Positions 8,401 to 16,963 of a DNA stretch of 40,481 bases are shown in pieces. The DNA is from Verrucomicrobiota bacterium (GTDB lineage Bacteria; Verrucomicrobiota; Verrucomicrobiia; Chthoniobacterales; UBA10450): the NCBI GenBank assembly GCA_003218755.1, contig QHOK01000106.1, forward strand, positions 1 through 40,481, in the 5' to 3' direction. A program made the position numbers and the translations under genes. The stretch's first letter is position 1; each line of letters begins with the position of its first letter. The notes beneath the pieces are model-generated. The model searched no databases. It was given only the letters and a program-made list of their open reading frames with translations, and was not told the DNA's origin.

Positions 8401-8916
8401 TTACTTCGAAGGCGTCTCGCGATGAAGGTCTTGTCTTAAGAAATCGAGGACGTCCTTAAATCGAAAGAGATTTTCCGGCGCCGCCTCGCAAAGTGCCTCG
8501 TGCGCTTCCAGCATCGTTTCTGCCTGCTCCTGTTTTTGGGCCTCTGGCGACTCGCCTTCGGGAGCTCGCTCGAGCGCTCCGCATTCAGGCGCGCGCGCTC
8601 CGTTAGCATGGATATCAAATATCTGATCGAGGCCCAGTCCAGAGAGAAGCTCCTGGCTGCGATTCCCACAGTGAACAATGTGCAGGTGACCGTGACCAAG
8701 TTCCTTTAACCGCAACGCCACGCTGGCCATCGTTCCCATGAATGTGGAATCCATCATGGCGCAATCCGCTAAATCCACCACAAACTCGCGATAGCCGCGA
8801 TCCAGCATCTCGCGCGCGAACTCCTTCAGGTTCCCGCTATTGAGAAAACTACCTTTGCCCTCGACTTTCACCCATACGGTCGGGCCTCTCACCCCTACTT
8901 GAATAGATGAATCCAC
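8401..8916 (-). CDS. STAS-domain anti-anti-sigma-like protein
   Basis: The first ~105 of 171 residues form a STAS domain: IQVGVRGPTVWVKVEGKGSF, then FVVDLADCAMMDSTFMG with the serine at the usual phosphorylation site (compare DSxG in SpoIIAA), then LKELGHGHLHIVHCG and LLSGLGLDQIFDI. An acidic, Ala/Glu-rich C-terminal tail of ~65 residues is not part of the fold. I set the start at GTG 8916 because AAGGAG lies 6 nt before it; this is the clearest ribosome site in the region. A longer frame to ATG 8952 or 8988 lacks such a site. It is the first gene of the STAS > PP2C > grpE > dnaJ run and is the likely phospho-switch partner of the phosphatase. Confidence 0.9.
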   Translation of the reverse strand: MDSSIQVGVRGPTVWVKVEGKGSFLNSGNLKEFAREMLDRGYREFVVDLADCAMMDSTFMGTMASVALRLKELGHGHLHIVHCGNRSQELLSGLGLDQIFDIHANGARAPECGALERAPEGESPEAQKQEQAETMLEAHEALCEAAPENLFRFKDVLDFLRQDLHRETPSK

Positions 8917-8922
8917 GGTTAG

Positions 8923-8928
8923 CTCCTT
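8923..8928 (-). promoter_or_regulatory. Shine-Dalgarno AAGGAG fixing the STAS gene start
   Basis: On the minus strand AAGGAG is followed by 6 nt and GTG at 8916. Most other genes here lack such a good match, so this site decides between the GTG and the longer in-frame ATG starts. Confidence 0.7.
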
Positions 8929-9088
8929 AAAGGATACCAGCCCAAAAGGCATACTGTCAAACCTCACAGGACTCCAGAAGTTCCACAAATTGATTCGAAA
9001 CGCAGGCCACGAAGGGCCGCACTAGTGGAGGCATTTGCCGTGCGACGCCCCGCGAGCAAGGGAGCGGCCGGCCACGGCTGCCCAAATA

Positions 9089-9676
9089 TTACTCCCACAT
9101 AAACGAGCGATTTTCCGCCACGATCCGGCCGTTTGAGATCAACAGGCAGCGCCAGGCAATAACCTGGCCATCGTCGAGGTAATCGTCTCCAATAACCTTG
9201 AATTCCGTCTTATGGGTGCGATGCACGTTTCGGTATGTAATCTCCTGTGCCTGGACGTGCTCGTGCAGCTTCTCCTGCCGATACTCCAAACGCACTGTGA
9301 CATCGGAAGGGCGCTTGGCCCGCCAGAAGAAATCGAAATAATTGCCGAAACGCTGACGTTGATCGAGTGCGGTCACTGCCCCGAAAAGCCGATATTGGCG
9401 TTCAAAGCTAATTGGAACATCCTGAAGGGTGGCCGTTTTCTGGCTTGGCGAATTCGATTTCCCGCCAAGCGTGCTCGTTGTCTGACGGCCGCCTTGACCT
9501 GGTTTTGACGGTTTATCGCTCAAAAAGAAAAGCTTTGTTTTTCGAAACTCAAAATCATTACTTAACGCAACCGGGAGTGGTGTCAGTTTTTCCACGACTC
9601 TCGGTTCCTCGCGCGCGTCGCTGGAAACTCCCAGTGCAAAGAACATCAAAATGCAGGCTGCGACGGTGAACCTCAT
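9089..9676 (-). CDS. exported protein of unknown function
   Basis: The 195-residue product begins with a signal peptide (MRFTVAACILMFFALGVSSDA). I recognise no family. The mature part has a Ser/Thr/Gln-rich stretch (about 70-95) followed by a likely beta-rich domain with many aromatic and charged residues (FERQYRLFGAVTALDQRQRF, YFDFFWRAKRPSDVTVRLEY, IAWRCLLISNGRIVAENRSF). The phrases 'DVTVRLEYRQ' and 'W..LLISNGRIVAE' suggest a periplasmic beta-sandwich. It is transcribed divergently from the nuclease-ligase gene, with a 123-nt spacer. The start at 9676 is chosen for the signal peptide; the frame extends upstream without support. Confidence 0.7.
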   Translation of the reverse strand: MRFTVAACILMFFALGVSSDAREEPRVVEKLTPLPVALSNDFEFRKTKLFFLSDKPSKPGQGGRQTTSTLGGKSNSPSQKTATLQDVPISFERQYRLFGAVTALDQRQRFGNYFDFFWRAKRPSDVTVRLEYRQEKLHEHVQAQEITYRNVHRTHKTEFKVIGDDYLDDGQVIAWRCLLISNGRIVAENRSFMWE

Positions 9677-9799
9677 TCTGCTAATAAAGGCGGGTTTCGA
9701 ATCGGGTGTCAACGCGCAAAGCATAAGTCCCGTGCATCGGACAAATGTGATGGAACTGCAGATTTTGCTCACCCGAATCTGAAAGTAAATTTCTTGTTG

Positions 9800-12580
9800 A
9801 TGTTTAAAGTTGGTTACGAACGAGGCGTTTACTTGCCGGAGCAGGACTTATGGCTGGATCCTTGGGACGCAAAGCGCTTCGCTTTTATTTCCCACGCGCA
9901 CAGCGATCACATAGCGCCTCACGAGGAGATCATCATTTCCGAGCCGACAGCGCGTTTGCTTCAAAGCCGGCTGCCGGGCCGTCGCATCGAACACATTCTG
10001 CCATTCGGTGAGCAGCAAACCGTGCATGGTATCGACGTTACCTTGCTCCCCGCGGGACATATCTTCGGTTCGGCGCAATGTTTCCTTTCGCTCGGTGACG
10101 AAACGCTGCTTTACACGGGAGATTTCAAATTGCGTCCGGGAAAATCCGCCGAACAGGCGCAGTGGCGCCAGGCCGACACGCTCATTATGGAAACCACATT
10201 TGGGCTGCCGCGCTATCGATTTCCGCGCACGGAGCAGGTTATCGATCAAATAATCGCATTCTGCCGCGAAACCATTGACGCCGGTAACGTGGCGGTGCTT
10301 CTGGGTTACTCATTAGGCAAAGCGCAGGAAATACTGTGTTCGCTTGAAGGAGCCGGGCTGACTCCAATGCTGCATGGCTCCGTTTACCAGATGACGCGCA
10401 TCTACGAGCAGTTCGGCCAATCCTTTTGCGAATACGTGCGTTACAACCCGAATGACGTTGCAGGAAAAGTCCTCATCTGCCCACCAAGCGCGAATCGATC
10501 GCACATGCTGGAAAGAATTCCGCGCAAACGCGTGGCGATGATCAGTGGTTGGGCCGTCGACCCAAATGCCGTTTACCGGTATCAGGTCGACGCCGCATTT
10601 GCTCTTTCGGACCATGCCGATTATGACGATTTGATCCGCTACGTCGAACTGGTACGGCCCAGGCGAGTGCTTACGCTCCACGGTTTCGCTGCTGCGTTTG
10701 CCCGCGATTTACGGGCGCGTGGCGTCGAAGCATGGGCATTGAGCGAAGAAAACCAAATGGAATTGAATTTACCTGCTGTGGATAGCGCACGGCGTCTCCG
10801 CCGGTGTGGGGACGTGTCGCGTACGCCCGATTCAACCGAAGAGTCGTTTCGGCAAGACGGATGCGCCAACCAATCCGAATTTCTCGCGTTTGCAAACGTT
10901 GGTGAAGCGATCGCAGCGACGCCGTCGAAGCTGCAGAAAATTCAGCTGCTCGCTGACTATTTGTGCGGCTTAACCAGCGACCAACTTCCTATCGCAACCC
11001 TCTATTGTACTGGAAGAGCATTTGCCCAAAGCGATTTGCGCACGCTGCAGGTCGGCTGGGCGGTCATTTTCCGCGCGTTGCAAGCCGCCACCGACATTGC
11101 CGACGCTGAGCTTCATCGGATCGCCAGTGCCCATGGCGATGCCGGCAAAAGTGCATTCGAAATTCTCGGTACGCGAACGGCGCCGCAGCCGTTCAGCATC
11201 CGTGAATCGCGCCAGTTGTTCGAAAATCTCCATAGTGCGCGCGGCCCGGGAGCCAAGGCCAAGCTACTGCAAAATCGATTCTCTATCTTATCAGCGCGCG
11301 AAGCTCAGTACGTAGTTAAAATCTTGACTGGCGACCTGCGCATCGGACTGCGCGAGGGCTTGGTCGAAGAAGCGATTGCGAAGGCATTTGATGTGCCGTT
11401 CGAGCAGGTACGAGAAGCAAATATGTTGCTAGGCGACATCGGTCAGACGGCAGCCCTCGCCGCGCGGAAAGAACTGCATCGGGCGGAGCTGTCGATCTTT
11501 CGTCCGATCAAGTGCATGCTTGCGACTCCTCAGCCGAGCGCCGAAGCCGTGTGGGAACGGTTTGTTGGCGCGGCAGAAGCTGATCGGGGGCCGGCGTTAC
11601 CAACGCGGGCTACGGTTTATTTGGAAGACAAATTCGATGGTATCCGCGCGCAGCTTCATCGCAGTACACAACGGGTTGAAATTTTCTCCCGCGATTTGCG
11701 GCGCATCACCGGGCAATTTCGGGAATTGGCTGATCAAGCCGGGAACTTGCAGGAAGAGTTGATTATCGACGGTGAAATCATCGCCTTCCAGGAAGGTCGC
11801 AGGCTCACCTTCTTCGATCTCCAAAGGCGGCTCGGCCGTGAGAGCGGCGGTGAAGATCTCTTCGCGCGCGCAGCGGCGGACGTGCCGGTCGCCTTTGTCG
11901 CCTTTGATCTCCTTTGGCTGAACGGCCAGTCGTTGCTAACAACTCCATTGCGCGAGCGGCGAAAACATCTCAATCGTGTGCGATTGCCGTCGCAATTTCA
12001 AATTGCGAGTGTAATCTCCGCCCATTCTGCCGCTGAGATCGAACAAAGTTTTCAACAGGCTCGCCGGCGCTCGAATGAAGGCTTGATGATCAAAGACCCG
12101 GAAAGCTTTTATCTGCCCGGCACCCGCGGAATGTTTTGGTTTAAACTCAAGAAGGAGCTGGCAACACTGGATGTGGTGGTTGTCGCGGCTGAGCTTGGCC
12201 ATGGCAAGCGCAACAACGTCTTAAGCGATTACACCTTTGCGGTGCGCGATCAAGCGACCGGCGACCTTTTGCCGATTGGCAAGGCTTACAGCGGATTGAC
12301 CGACGCGGAGATTGCGGAGCTAACCGAGCACTTCAAGCAGAACACCATCGTCGATCGTGGCCGTTATCGTAAAGTGAAACCGGATGTCGTGCTCGAGGTC
12401 GCCTTTAATTCAATCCAACCCAGCACGCGCCACGCCAGTGGACTGGCACTCCGTTTCCCAAGAATCAAAGCAATCCGGCGCGACAAGAACCTCGATTCCA
12501 TCGACACGCTCCAATACGCTCGAGATCTCGCAGAACAACCCGCGAATTTGCCGGCCGACTTTGACCAGGCACGTAATTAG
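9800..12580 (+). CDS. fusion of metallo-beta-lactamase exonuclease and ATP-dependent DNA ligase
   Basis: The 926-residue protein joins two enzymes that are usually neighbours. Residues ~1-330 are a metallo-beta-lactamase/CPSF-type nuclease of the 'ligase-associated exonuclease' kind: H32-x-H34-x-D36-H37 in SHAHSDH, LPAGHIFGSAQ, LYTGDF, METTFG and ALSDHADYDDL. Residues ~375-926 are an ATP-dependent DNA ligase: an N-terminal DNA-binding domain, the adenylated lysine K611 in EDKFDGIRAQ, then IIDGEIIAF, FVAFDLLWLNG, EGLMIKDP and FWFKLKK. A linker (~330-375) separates them. In Proteobacteria the two are separate genes near an Lhr-like helicase and the PdeM nuclease, in a presumed DNA-repair set; neither partner is visible here. 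I chose ATG 9800 over two preceding TTGs. The single uninterrupted frame argues against an assembly join. Confidence 0.93.
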   Translation: MFKVGYERGVYLPEQDLWLDPWDAKRFAFISHAHSDHIAPHEEIIISEPTARLLQSRLPGRRIEHILPFGEQQTVHGIDVTLLPAGHIFGSAQCFLSLGDETLLYTGDFKLRPGKSAEQAQWRQADTLIMETTFGLPRYRFPRTEQVIDQIIAFCRETIDAGNVAVLLGYSLGKAQEILCSLEGAGLTPMLHGSVYQMTRIYEQFGQSFCEYVRYNPNDVAGKVLICPPSANRSHMLERIPRKRVAMISGWAVDPNAVYRYQVDAAFALSDHADYDDLIRYVELVRPRRVLTLHGFAAAFARDLRARGVEAWALSEENQMELNLPAVDSARRLRRCGDVSRTPDSTEESFRQDGCANQSEFLAFANVGEAIAATPSKLQKIQLLADYLCGLTSDQLPIATLYCTGRAFAQSDLRTLQVGWAVIFRALQAATDIADAELHRIASAHGDAGKSAFEILGTRTAPQPFSIRESRQLFENLHSARGPGAKAKLLQNRFSILSAREAQYVVKILTGDLRIGLREGLVEEAIAKAFDVPFEQVREANMLLGDIGQTAALAARKELHRAELSIFRPIKCMLATPQPSAEAVWERFVGAAEADRGPALPTRATVYLEDKFDGIRAQLHRSTQRVEIFSRDLRRITGQFRELADQAGNLQEELIIDGEIIAFQEGRRLTFFDLQRRLGRESGGEDLFARAAADVPVAFVAFDLLWLNGQSLLTTPLRERRKHLNRVRLPSQFQIASVISAHSAAEIEQSFQQARRRSNEGLMIKDPESFYLPGTRGMFWFKLKKELATLDVVVVAAELGHGKRNNVLSDYTFAVRDQATGDLLPIGKAYSGLTDAEIAELTEHFKQNTIVDRGRYRKVKPDVVLEVAFNSIQPSTRHASGLALRFPRIKAIRRDKNLDSIDTLQYARDLAEQPANLPADFDQARN

Positions 12581-12590
12581 CGCCTCGGAC

Positions 12591-13136
12591 TTACTGCGGC
12601 GTCGGCGACGGAGTTGGGGAAGGAGCCCCCGCCGCAGGAGATGTTGCCAACGAAGGTGGCGAAGTAGTCTCCGCCGCAGAAGGTGCTGCCGCGGGAGACA
12701 TCCTCATTCTTTGTAGTTCTTCCAGCCTACGCTGTCTTTGGCCGAGTCGCTCCTGTATTCTCTTGTCTCTTTCGTCTTTTTCAGCTTGTAGCCGCGAGGG
12801 GTCGGGAATCAGTTTCTGAACGTCGGGGGGAAGCAGTTGTAATCTCCTGTCTCTTTCAGCTTTCACCTGCGCGGGGTCGCGAAGCTGACCCCGCGACTGA
12901 AGATCGGGGGGAATCGGGCGGGACTGAAGGTTGGGGGGGGTCGGGATCGTGCGGGCGCTCGCTGTGGCTTTTTCCCTTTCGGCCAATGCTTTCTCTCTTT
13001 CATCTAATGCTTTCTCGCGTGCGTCCAGCTCCGCTTTCCGTTGAGCAAGTTGTCGTTCAGCGGCCGAATCTTGTTTTTGGCAGGAGCAAATCATCGCAAA
13101 AGGGATGAGCATCGAAAGGACAAAAATCTTCTTCAT
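12591..13136 (-). CDS. coiled-coil lipoprotein
   Basis: The 181-residue protein begins with a lipoprotein signal (MKKIFVLSMLIPFAMICSC); the lipobox cysteine is probably Cys17 or Cys19. Next comes a charged heptad coiled coil (QLAQRKAELDAREKALDERE and the near repeat EKALAEREK), a proline/glutamine-rich linker (TPPNLQSRPIPPDLQSR), a second helical segment rich in Arg/Glu (about 105-150), and a Pro/Ser/Thr/Ala tail likely to be a flexible or wall-spanning end. No enzymatic domain is seen. The start at 13136 is chosen for the lipoprotein signal. It ends 10 nt from the stop of the convergent ligase gene. Confidence 0.75.
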   Translation of the reverse strand: MKKIFVLSMLIPFAMICSCQKQDSAAERQLAQRKAELDAREKALDEREKALAEREKATASARTIPTPPNLQSRPIPPDLQSRGQLRDPAQVKAERDRRLQLLPPDVQKLIPDPSRLQAEKDERDKRIQERLGQRQRRLEELQRMRMSPAAAPSAAETTSPPSLATSPAAGAPSPTPSPTPQ

Positions 13137-13211
13137 ATCAGGAGTAAACTGTAATTGGTTTCCGTAATTCGGAGCAAGAAAACGGAAGGCCAACGGCTAG
13201 TCAAACGAAAC

Positions 13212-13406
13212 TTAACGCGCCTGGGGTGTTGGGGAAGTTGACGATCTCGCCACAACCGTCTCTACGTGACCACGCTGAAAACGCTGAACATTGGCGAAGA
13301 CAGCCAATAAGGCGAGTGCTCCAATGATGACGAGGATCACTGCAACAGCGCTCTTTGAGACCCGGGAGCACCGATGCCTTTCAGCAGACGGGTGCGGCGA
13401 ATTCAC
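13212..13406 (-). CDS. small single-helix membrane protein (hypothetical)
   Basis: This 64-codon frame begins at a GTG. It encodes a basic N-terminus (SAERHRCSRVSKS), one strong transmembrane helix (AVAVILVIIGALALLAVFA, about 20-39) and a short Ser/Thr tail outside. It lies 75 nt upstream of the lipoprotein gene on the same strand. The hydrophobic pattern is convincing for a membrane peptide, but I recognise no family and the ribosome site is weak. Confidence 0.5.
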   Translation of the reverse strand: MNSPHPSAERHRCSRVSKSAVAVILVIIGALALLAVFANVQRFQRGHVETVVARSSTSPTPQAR

Positions 13407-13530
13407 GCCCTAGTATCGGTGCCGGTTTGACGCGCGCAACGCAGGGATGCTGGCTCCCAGAATTCTGAATCGGCACCACCGGGGCCGGGTTGGCGTCGAG
13501 GTCATTTTCATTTCGTTCGAATTAAAGCCG

Positions 13531-14154
13531 TCAGTGCTCGTTACTCAGGCGCAGCGTCGAAATTGCATCCATAACGCGCTCGCTTAATCGCCGGTAGAGA
13601 CTTTTTCCCGGCGGACCAAGATCGGCTGCGTTAAAAACAATCGGCTCTCCGATCACGATCGTAATTGGCACAAAGTGCAGACCGCCACCGCCCCGCGGCA
13701 ATGCCTCGTGCGCACCAAAGATTCGCATCGGCACGACTGGTGCGCGTGTTTTTGCAATCACGAAACCCAGCCCGGGCTCGGCTGGCTGCAAGTTACCATC
13801 GAGGGTACGCGCGCCTTCGGGGAAAACCAGCACGCCGTTGCCAGCCTTTAAGATACGGATCAAGGCCTTAATGGCGCTGCGATCGACCCCTTCTTGATTA
13901 ACTGGGATTACATTCAGTTTCGGCAATAGCCAGCCGAGCAGCGGCGCGTCCAACAAACTTCGCCGGGCCAGAAAGTAAATCGCTCGATCGCACGTACTCC
14001 CCGCAAGAAGCGGATCGAGATAACTCTCGTGGTTCATTGCGAAAATCGCCGGCCCGCTCTGAATCATCCGCTCTCGATGAATTACGCGGAATTGAAAAAA
14101 TAATCGGCCAGCGAGACGAGAAAAGTGATAGCCAAGCCAGTAATAGAAATTCAT
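13531..14154 (-). CDS. plsC: 1-acyl-sn-glycerol-3-phosphate acyltransferase
   Basis: PlsC-type enzymes add the second acyl chain to lysophosphatidic acid at the inner membrane. The 207-residue product carries the acyltransferase motifs: NHESYLD (H-x4-D catalytic pair, about residue 41), LARRSLLDAPLLGWLL, the substrate-binding FPEGART (about 113) and VPMRIFGAHEALPRG. An N-terminal hydrophobic segment fits membrane attachment. It is the last gene of aroA > cmk > plsC; cmk-plsC adjacency is common in bacteria. The length is normal for the short plsC class. Confidence 0.93.
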   Translation of the reverse strand: MNFYYWLGYHFSRLAGRLFFQFRVIHRERMIQSGPAIFAMNHESYLDPLLAGSTCDRAIYFLARRSLLDAPLLGWLLPKLNVIPVNQEGVDRSAIKALIRILKAGNGVLVFPEGARTLDGNLQPAEPGLGFVIAKTRAPVVPMRIFGAHEALPRGGGGLHFVPITIVIGEPIVFNAADLGPPGKSLYRRLSERVMDAISTLRLSNEH

Positions 14155-14229
14155 TTTAACAGGAAACTAATTTCGTGACTTGGCGATCGGTTTTGGCGAA
14201 ATTTGAATCGCTAGATCATTTAGGATCGT

Positions 14230-14892
14230 TTAAATTCGAAGACCCGTTTCTTTAAGTCGGGCGAGAATCTCTTGGACAACTTTTTCGACGGTCAAGTACG
14301 ACGTGTCGATGACGTGTGCGTCTTTCGCGATGACGAGCGGTGAAACAGGCCGTGAAGAATCGGCTTGATCGCGCAGGGCGATTTCATCGCGTTCTCCCTG
14401 TGCAGCACGACGCTGGAGACGCACCTCCGGAGAAGCATCAACATAAAATTTGTAAGGCGTCTCGGGGAAAACGACCGAACCAATGTCCCGGCCTTCCACG
14501 ACCAAATCGTCGCTGCAGGCACGGTCATGAAGTTTCTGCGCGACAATTTCGCGAACCACCGGCAACCTGCTAACGCGGGCAACGCTTTCGTTCACACGAT
14601 CATCACGCAAACGATCTGCGGGATCGACATTATCGATCAGAATCCGCGACTCGCCGTCCCGAAGGCAACTCGTAACGGCTGCTGACGCGAGAGCTTGGGC
14701 GAGGCGGGCGAGATCTTCTGTATGGATCCCTTTTTCGAGGATGTACCAGGTGATCGCTCGGTAAATTGCGCCCGAGTTGACGTAGACAAAGCCGAGCCGC
14801 CGGGCGAGCTCTCGCGCGACACTACTTTTTCCAGAGGCAGCCGGACCATCAATCGCGATTACCCGATGAAAATCTCGCTGAGAAGAGTGCAT
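14230..14892 (-). CDS. cmk: cytidylate kinase
   Basis: Cmk phosphorylates CMP and dCMP to the diphosphates. The 220-residue protein has the Walker A loop DGPAASGKSS near residue 16, the YVNSGAIYRAI substrate block (variant of DTGAMYR), the EGRDIGSVVFP motif and the LID region RLQRRAAQGE. The length matches the family. It starts 89 nt after aroA and ends 75 nt before plsC, all on the minus strand. Confidence 0.95.
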   Translation of the reverse strand: MHSSQRDFHRVIAIDGPAASGKSSVARELARRLGFVYVNSGAIYRAITWYILEKGIHTEDLARLAQALASAAVTSCLRDGESRILIDNVDPADRLRDDRVNESVARVSRLPVVREIVAQKLHDRACSDDLVVEGRDIGSVVFPETPYKFYVDASPEVRLQRRAAQGERDEIALRDQADSSRPVSPLVIAKDAHVIDTSYLTVEKVVQEILARLKETGLRI

Positions 14893-14981
14893 AGAACCGA
14901 GGGTCTCACTTTAGTCGCGCTTTGCGCGGCAATGCAACGCGGCCTAATGGCAGGGATGCCGAAGCGCGGCCACCTACCACT

Positions 14982-16334
14982 TTAGTGTTCCTCTGGGGAA
15001 GTCGGAGTAAGTGAACCGATCACAGGGGTGCTGACCTGCATCCGTTTCGGATTCGTGAACTCTTCAAGCACAGCTTCAAATCCTGGATAAGACTCACGAA
15101 TACAGTCTGCGTCCTGAACAATAGTTTCGCCATCAGCGAAAAGACCGGCTACGGCAAACGCCATCGCGATCCGATGATCGCCGAAGCTTGCCACGCGCGC
15201 ACCGTGCAGCGGAGCTGGCCCATGGATTTCGAGCCCATCACTCAGCTCGGCCACGTGGGCGCCCATGGTGCGCAGGTTGTGCGCGATTGCCGCTATACGA
15301 TCGGTTTCTTTTACGCGTAACTCCTCTGCGTGCCGAACAATTGTTTTGCCGTCTGCCAAGGCGCCCGCAACAGACAAAATCGGTAATTCGTCAATAAGCT
15401 GCGGCACCTCCCTACCTTGGATGACGGTTCCTTTAAGCGGCAAACCAGTGACCTCGACAATCCCGCGCGGTTCAACCTGGTCGACATCCTCAACCGCCTC
15501 GCGCACCTGCGCACCCATCCGGAGCAGAACAGCAAGCAACGCGGTTCGCGTGTCATTCAGGCCAACGTCGCGGATGAGCAGATGCCCCCTCCGTTGCGCC
15601 GCAGCGGCAACCAGCCAAAAGGCTGCTGACGAGATGTCGCCGGGAATCGCGAAGTCGCGCGACTCCGGAACCTGGTCGCCGAATACAGTGACACTGCCAT
15701 CGTCTTCTGCTGCCGTCCGCACCAGGAAATAATTGAAAATTTTCTCCATGTGGTTTCGCGTCGGTAACAGCTCTTCGACGGTAGTCTTGCCCCTGGCAAA
15801 AAGGCCCGCCAGCAGCAACGCCCCTTTCACCTGTGCGCTTGCCACAGGTGGCCGATAATGAATTCCACGCAGCGAACCGCCGCGGATGCGCAGCGGCGGT
15901 GTTTCGTCCGGCCCTTCGGCAACAATGCTGGCGCCCATCTCACAAAGCGGTGCGATCACACGGTCCATCGGACGTCGCGACAGCCCCGCGTCTCCGACGA
16001 GCCGACTTTCAAATGTTTGTCCGGCCAGCAGACCTGCGAGCAGCCGCATAGTCGTAGCCGAATTGCCGCAGTTGATTGCCTCTTTGGGTGCAGTAAGGAC
16101 CCGCTTTTTCCCATGAACGATTAACGTGGTCGGCTCAGGCTGCTCAATCCTTATACCCAAGGCGCGCATTGCATTCACGGTGTGCATGCAATCTTCGCTT
16201 GGAAGAAATCCAGGCAGAGTGCATACCCCATTCGACAAGGCGGCGATTATCACCGCGCGGTGCGAAATGCTTTTATCGCCCGGTACAGTAATTTCGATGT
16301 CAATTCGAGGCGCCCGTTTTACCCGCAACTCCAT
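14982..16334 (-). CDS. aroA: 3-phosphoshikimate 1-carboxyvinyltransferase (EPSP synthase)
   Basis: AroA condenses shikimate-3-phosphate with phosphoenolpyruvate in the shikimate pathway. The 450-residue protein shows GDKSISHRAVI, NCGNSATTMRLLAG, LVGDAGLSRRPMDR, SAQVKGALLLAGLFA, PGDISSAAFWLVAAA, ELRVKETDR and GDHRIAMAFAVAGL. It begins with ATG and has full length with both inside-out barrel domains. It is the first gene of a probable aroA-cmk-plsC transcript. Upstream lies a 130-nt spacer with a heptad repeat array. Confidence 0.97.
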   Translation of the reverse strand: MELRVKRAPRIDIEITVPGDKSISHRAVIIAALSNGVCTLPGFLPSEDCMHTVNAMRALGIRIEQPEPTTLIVHGKKRVLTAPKEAINCGNSATTMRLLAGLLAGQTFESRLVGDAGLSRRPMDRVIAPLCEMGASIVAEGPDETPPLRIRGGSLRGIHYRPPVASAQVKGALLLAGLFARGKTTVEELLPTRNHMEKIFNYFLVRTAAEDDGSVTVFGDQVPESRDFAIPGDISSAAFWLVAAAAQRRGHLLIRDVGLNDTRTALLAVLLRMGAQVREAVEDVDQVEPRGIVEVTGLPLKGTVIQGREVPQLIDELPILSVAGALADGKTIVRHAEELRVKETDRIAAIAHNLRTMGAHVAELSDGLEIHGPAPLHGARVASFGDHRIAMAFAVAGLFADGETIVQDADCIRESYPGFEAVLEEFTNPKRMQVSTPVIGSLTPTSPEEH

Positions 16335-16346
16335 AGAAAGAAAAAC

Positions 16347-16429
16347 GATGCTGGATGCTTAATGCAGGATGCTGGATGGAAAAAACCGAGCTACGCTAAT
16401 CCGCTATCCGGTATGTAGGATCCAACATC
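16347..16429. repeat. inverted array of degenerate 7-nt units (GATGCTG type)
   Basis: The left arm reads in strict 7-nt register on the plus strand: GATGCTG, GATGCTT, AATGCAG, GATGCTG, GATGGAA (16347-16381). The right arm has the same unit inverted, again in register: GCTAATC, CGCTATC, CGGTATG, TAGGATC, CAACATC (16395-16429), so the minus strand reads GATGTTG, GATCCTA and so on. The array fills most of the spacer between aroA and the lipoprotein gene. It resembles in style the short tandemly repeated sequences of cyanobacteria, but no homology is claimed. Confidence 0.6.
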
Positions 16430-16464
16430 AGTGCAACCGGTAAATTATCGGGACGGCACCGCTG

Positions 16465-16851
16465 TTACGGCACAAGGAAGATCTTGTCGGTATAAGGATC
16501 CTTCACTTCAGTTCCCGGAGGGAATCCTTCCACATCGATGTATTTGCCAGGGGAATAAGGACTCTCCACCAAGTGCGGCTTGCCAGGGACAGGAATTCCG
16601 TACGGATAATCTCCTTTCGCGACCTTTGTCGGCGCAGCCGTAGGAGGAGGTGATGCGACTGTTTCCGCTGGCGGCGAACTGCTGGGCTGAACTGGTCCGT
16701 TTGGATTGAACGGCTGTTGCTGCGGCGGGTATTCCGCGGTCTGGGAGGGATACCTTGCTGGTCTATGCTGGGTGGTTGGCGGTGGCGGCTCTTCAGAGCA
16801 TGAGGCCAACAAAGAGGCCGCAAGGAGAGCAAGCGACAATGAAAATTTCAT
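16465..16851 (-). CDS. small proline-rich lipoprotein, paralogue of the one at 37.2 kb
   Basis: The 128-residue product starts with a lipoprotein signal (MKFSLSLALLAASLLASC; lipobox LLASC). A long Pro/Gln/Ser/Thr spacer follows, then a conserved C-terminal block: PGKPHLVESPYSPGKYIDV, then GFPPGTEVKDPYTDKIFLVP. The same block closes the lipoprotein at 37248-37802, where it ends GTKVKDPWTDKIFIVP, so the two are paralogues with different linkers. The role is unknown; a lipidated N-terminus, extended linker and terminal globular motif suggest an envelope-spanning tether or ligand. The start is chosen for the signal peptide. Confidence 0.75.
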   Translation of the reverse strand: MKFSLSLALLAASLLASCSEEPPPPTTQHRPARYPSQTAEYPPQQQPFNPNGPVQPSSSPPAETVASPPPTAAPTKVAKGDYPYGIPVPGKPHLVESPYSPGKYIDVEGFPPGTEVKDPYTDKIFLVP

Positions 16852-16963
16852 AAGTGTAAAGACTGTTGCAATCGTATCCGGAGTCCGATTCGTTGCCAAT
16901 GATTAAATCACTTTTTTCTGAAGCGCCCCCACGCATGTGTAGGGAAACAAGGCGACCAATACA

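Noticed and set aside
8926-8956. TTGACA with an 18-bp gap to TATCCT before the STAS gene (minus strand)
   Set aside because: The hexamers are good, but the transcript would start on the AAGGAG ribosome site itself, leaving no usable leader, so I do not call it a promoter.
9691-9712. GGTTTCGAATCGGGT resembling a tRNA T-loop
   Set aside because: No acceptor or anticodon stems can be formed around it; it is promoter-spacer sequence.
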